Shown here piece by piece: positions 3,602-5,168 of a stretch of DNA of 5,168 nucleotides (the stretch's first letter is position 1; each line of letters begins with the position of its first letter). The notes under the pieces were generated by a model. The model made no database searches. It saw only the letters and a list, made by a program, of their open reading frames with translations, and was not told where the DNA came from. Position numbers and translations under genes: made by a program. The stretch spans positions 1 to 5,168 of the forward strand of contig CADBRC010000034.1 in NCBI GenBank assembly GCA_902796985.1. Reading direction: 5' to 3'. The stretch comes from an uncultured Spirochaetaceae bacterium. GTDB lineage: Bacteria > Spirochaetota > Spirochaetia > Treponematales > Treponemataceae.

Positions 3602-5168
3602 ATGACTGCGTTGGATGAGATCAAGAAGTTTTTGAACAGGACGTATACCGAAAACGGCGATACCGCGTTCCGCTCGTCGGGGTCGGCATGCCTTGACTTT
3701 TTCTCCTTGTGCGGTGGTATGCGGAACAATCCCGGCGATCTGGAGAAGCTGTTCGTGCGTGCCTATGCCGAGGATCCCGCGCTTGCCGTGAAGATCCTCT
3801 TCTATATGAGGGACATCCGCGGCGGGCTTGGCGAGCGCACGTCTTTCAGGAAGCTTCTCTGCCATCTTGCGGACGTTTCTCCTGAGACTGCCCGCAAAAT
3901 CCTGTACGCCGTTTCCAAATATGGCCGTTGGGACGACCTTCTGTGTCTGCTCGGCACGAGGCTGAAGGATGATGCCGTCGCCGTGATTAAGGCGCAGCTC
4001 GAAAAAGACCGGGCGGTGCTCGAAGGCGTGCGTCATGACGGCGATGCCTCCGGGGGCGCTGAGTGCGCGGACTCCGGCGAAGGGTCATCGGAGGCCGGAA
4101 GGGATTCCGGGGCGCTTGCAGGCGGCATAAGCCTTCTGGGAAAGTGGCTCCCGTCCATCAATGCCTCGTCAAAGGGAACCGTCCGCGCCGCGAAGATCCT
4201 CATGGGGGCACTGGGTATGAACGCCGCGGAATACCGCAGGCTGTGTTCGGCCCTCCGGAAGGAGATTCAGATCATCGAGGACTACCTCCGCCGCAGGGAC
4301 TACAGCTTTGACTATTCCAAGCAGCCCAGCCAGGCGATGTTCCGTTACAAGAAGGCATTCCTGAGGAATGACAAAGATCGCTATTCCGGCTTCCTCAAGA
4401 AGGTCATGGAACAGACGGCCCTTGCCGCGAGCGGCGTTGCCGTCCCGGAGGATGAGAAGGTCAAGCTCAACGCGGGAACCCTCTATCCCTATCAGATTGT
4501 CGCATCGTATTTTAATACAGTCGGGTGGCCAAGCTTGAGTGAAGTCGGCGAAGATAAGGAGCTTGCGCTGGAGGCCAGCTGGAAGTCGCTCAAGCGCGAT
4601 ACGGTGAAGGGCAGGACTATCGTTGTCCGTGACGGTTCCGGTTCGATGTACAGCAATTGTGGCAGGGGGGTAAGTCCTGTCAGTGTGGCTACGTCTCTTG
4701 CCCTGCTCTTCAGTGAGCAGCTGGAGGGCGCGTACCGGAACAGCTTCATCACGTTCAGCGAGCGGCCGGAACTGATCCAGATTCCCGACACAGCGGACAC
4801 GTTGAAAAAGAAGCTGGACTTCATTTCCCAGTTCGGGGAGGCCGCGAACACCGACATCGGCAAGGTGTACCAGCTCATCCTCGACGTGGCGAAGGCCGGG
4901 AGCGTTCCCAAGAAGGAGATGATTGAGCGCGTGCTGATCATCTCCGACATGGAGTTCGACTACTGTGCCGAGGGGAGCAGCAGCTTTGACGTATACAGGA
5001 AGAAGTTCGCGAAGGCGGGCTACGAGCTGCCGGAGATCGTGTTCTGGAACGTCGCCGCCCGTGACATCCACCTTCCCGTCTCGATGAACGAGAAGGGCGT
5101 GAAGCTCGTCAGCGGCGCTTCGGCGAACATCTTTACCGATGTCGTGAGCGGGGACCTGAAGGTGATGA
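3602..5168 (+). CDS. DUF2828 family protein, Ro60/TROVE-like region plus vWA domain (3' end cut by window)
   Basis: It starts at ATG 3602 with AGGAGA at 3591-3596 (5-nt spacing); 522 codons are present and the frame runs off the right edge, probably close to the C-terminus. The N-terminal helical region carries DUF2828 signatures: LFYMRDIRGGLGER (about 66-79), GRWDDL (108-113), LLGKWLPS (178-185), and LYPYQIV (294-300). A vWA domain follows with an intact MIDAS metal site: DGSGSM (344-349, DxSxS), Thr417 in NTDIG, and Asp449 in ISDMEFD. This helical-repeat plus vWA layout is that of Ro60/Rsr, the ring protein that binds Y RNAs and misfolded RNA ends; DUF2828 is treated here as a divergent relative. 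A Gly/Ser/Glu-rich insert lies at about 142-172. The gene follows a tRNA-like RNA in the same transcription unit and an rtcB gene, matching known Ro60-Y RNA-RtcB associations. Family assignment is strong; RNA binding is inferred. Confidence 0.9.
   Translation, partial: MTALDEIKKFLNRTYTENGDTAFRSSGSACLDFFSLCGGMRNNPGDLEKLFVRAYAEDPALAVKILFYMRDIRGGLGERTSFRKLLCHLADVSPETARKILYAVSKYGRWDDLLCLLGTRLKDDAVAVIKAQLEKDRAVLEGVRHDGDASGGAECADSGEGSSEAGRDSGALAGGISLLGKWLPSINASSKGTVRAAKILMGALGMNAAEYRRLCSALRKEIQIIEDYLRRRDYSFDYSKQPSQAMFRYKKAFLRNDKDRYSGFLKKVMEQTALAASGVAVPEDEKVKLNAGTLYPYQIVASYFNTVGWPSLSEVGEDKELALEASWKSLKRDTVKGRTIVVRDGSGSMYSNCGRGVSPVSVATSLALLFSEQLEGAYRNSFITFSERPELIQIPDTADTLKKKLDFISQFGEAANTDIGKVYQLILDVAKAGSVPKKEMIERVLIISDMEFDYCAEGSSSFDVYRKKFAKAGYELPEIVFWNVAARDIHLPVSMNEKGVKLVSGASANIFTDVVSGDLKVM

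Noticed and set aside
4169..5071. 300-codon open frame on the - strand opposite the DUF2828 gene
   Set aside because: The + strand carries DUF2828 and MIDAS motifs throughout; the reverse frame has no supporting motif or ribosome site.

Overview
The window looks like a compact, one-directional bacterial RNA-repair / RNA-quality-control locus. It is GC-rich, with strong AGGAGG-type ribosome sites, and all genes lie on the + strand. The tandem WYL pair and this RtcB type resemble those of Bacillota (Clostridia/Negativicutes), but the taxon is an inference with low confidence. No mobile element, CRISPR array or canonical tRNA was seen.

Layout. Bases 1-1930 hold two translationally coupled WYL-domain regulator genes; the first is cut by the left edge. 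Bases 1941-1989 form a promoter with a 27-bp conserved upstream box. Bases 1996-2150 are a roughly 200-nt rtcB leader holding two small structured RNA elements built on the same plan. Bases 2191-3447 encode RtcB, the GTP/Mn2+-dependent RNA ligase, with its catalytic motifs intact. Immediately after the rtcB stop, the same promoter box recurs (26 of 27 identical, same distance to the -10). It drives a third RNA element of the same plan (3504-3584), which carries a near-perfect tRNA T-arm (GGGTTCGACTCCC) and ends in a T-tract. A gene for a DUF2828 protein follows from 3602: a Ro60/TROVE-like repeat region plus a vWA domain with an intact MIDAS, cut by the right edge.

How the parts may work together. 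In several bacteria, Ro60 orthologues, tRNA-mimicking Y RNAs and RtcB are encoded together. This window looks like a divergent version, with a DUF2828 protein in the Ro60 role, a WYL pair in place of the sigma54 regulator RtcR, and a new family of tRNA-like RNAs in the Y-RNA role. The three RNAs share a CATAA start, an 8-bp stem joining the 5' and 3' ends, a GRCAGCA box directly after the 5' strand, and a G after the 3' strand. The 8-bp stems differ in sequence but keep pairing, which is compensatory evidence for real RNA structure. The two promoters probably form a regulon controlled by the upstream WYL pair. The promoter repeat and RNA architecture are read directly from the sequence; the Y-RNA and WYL-activation roles are inference.
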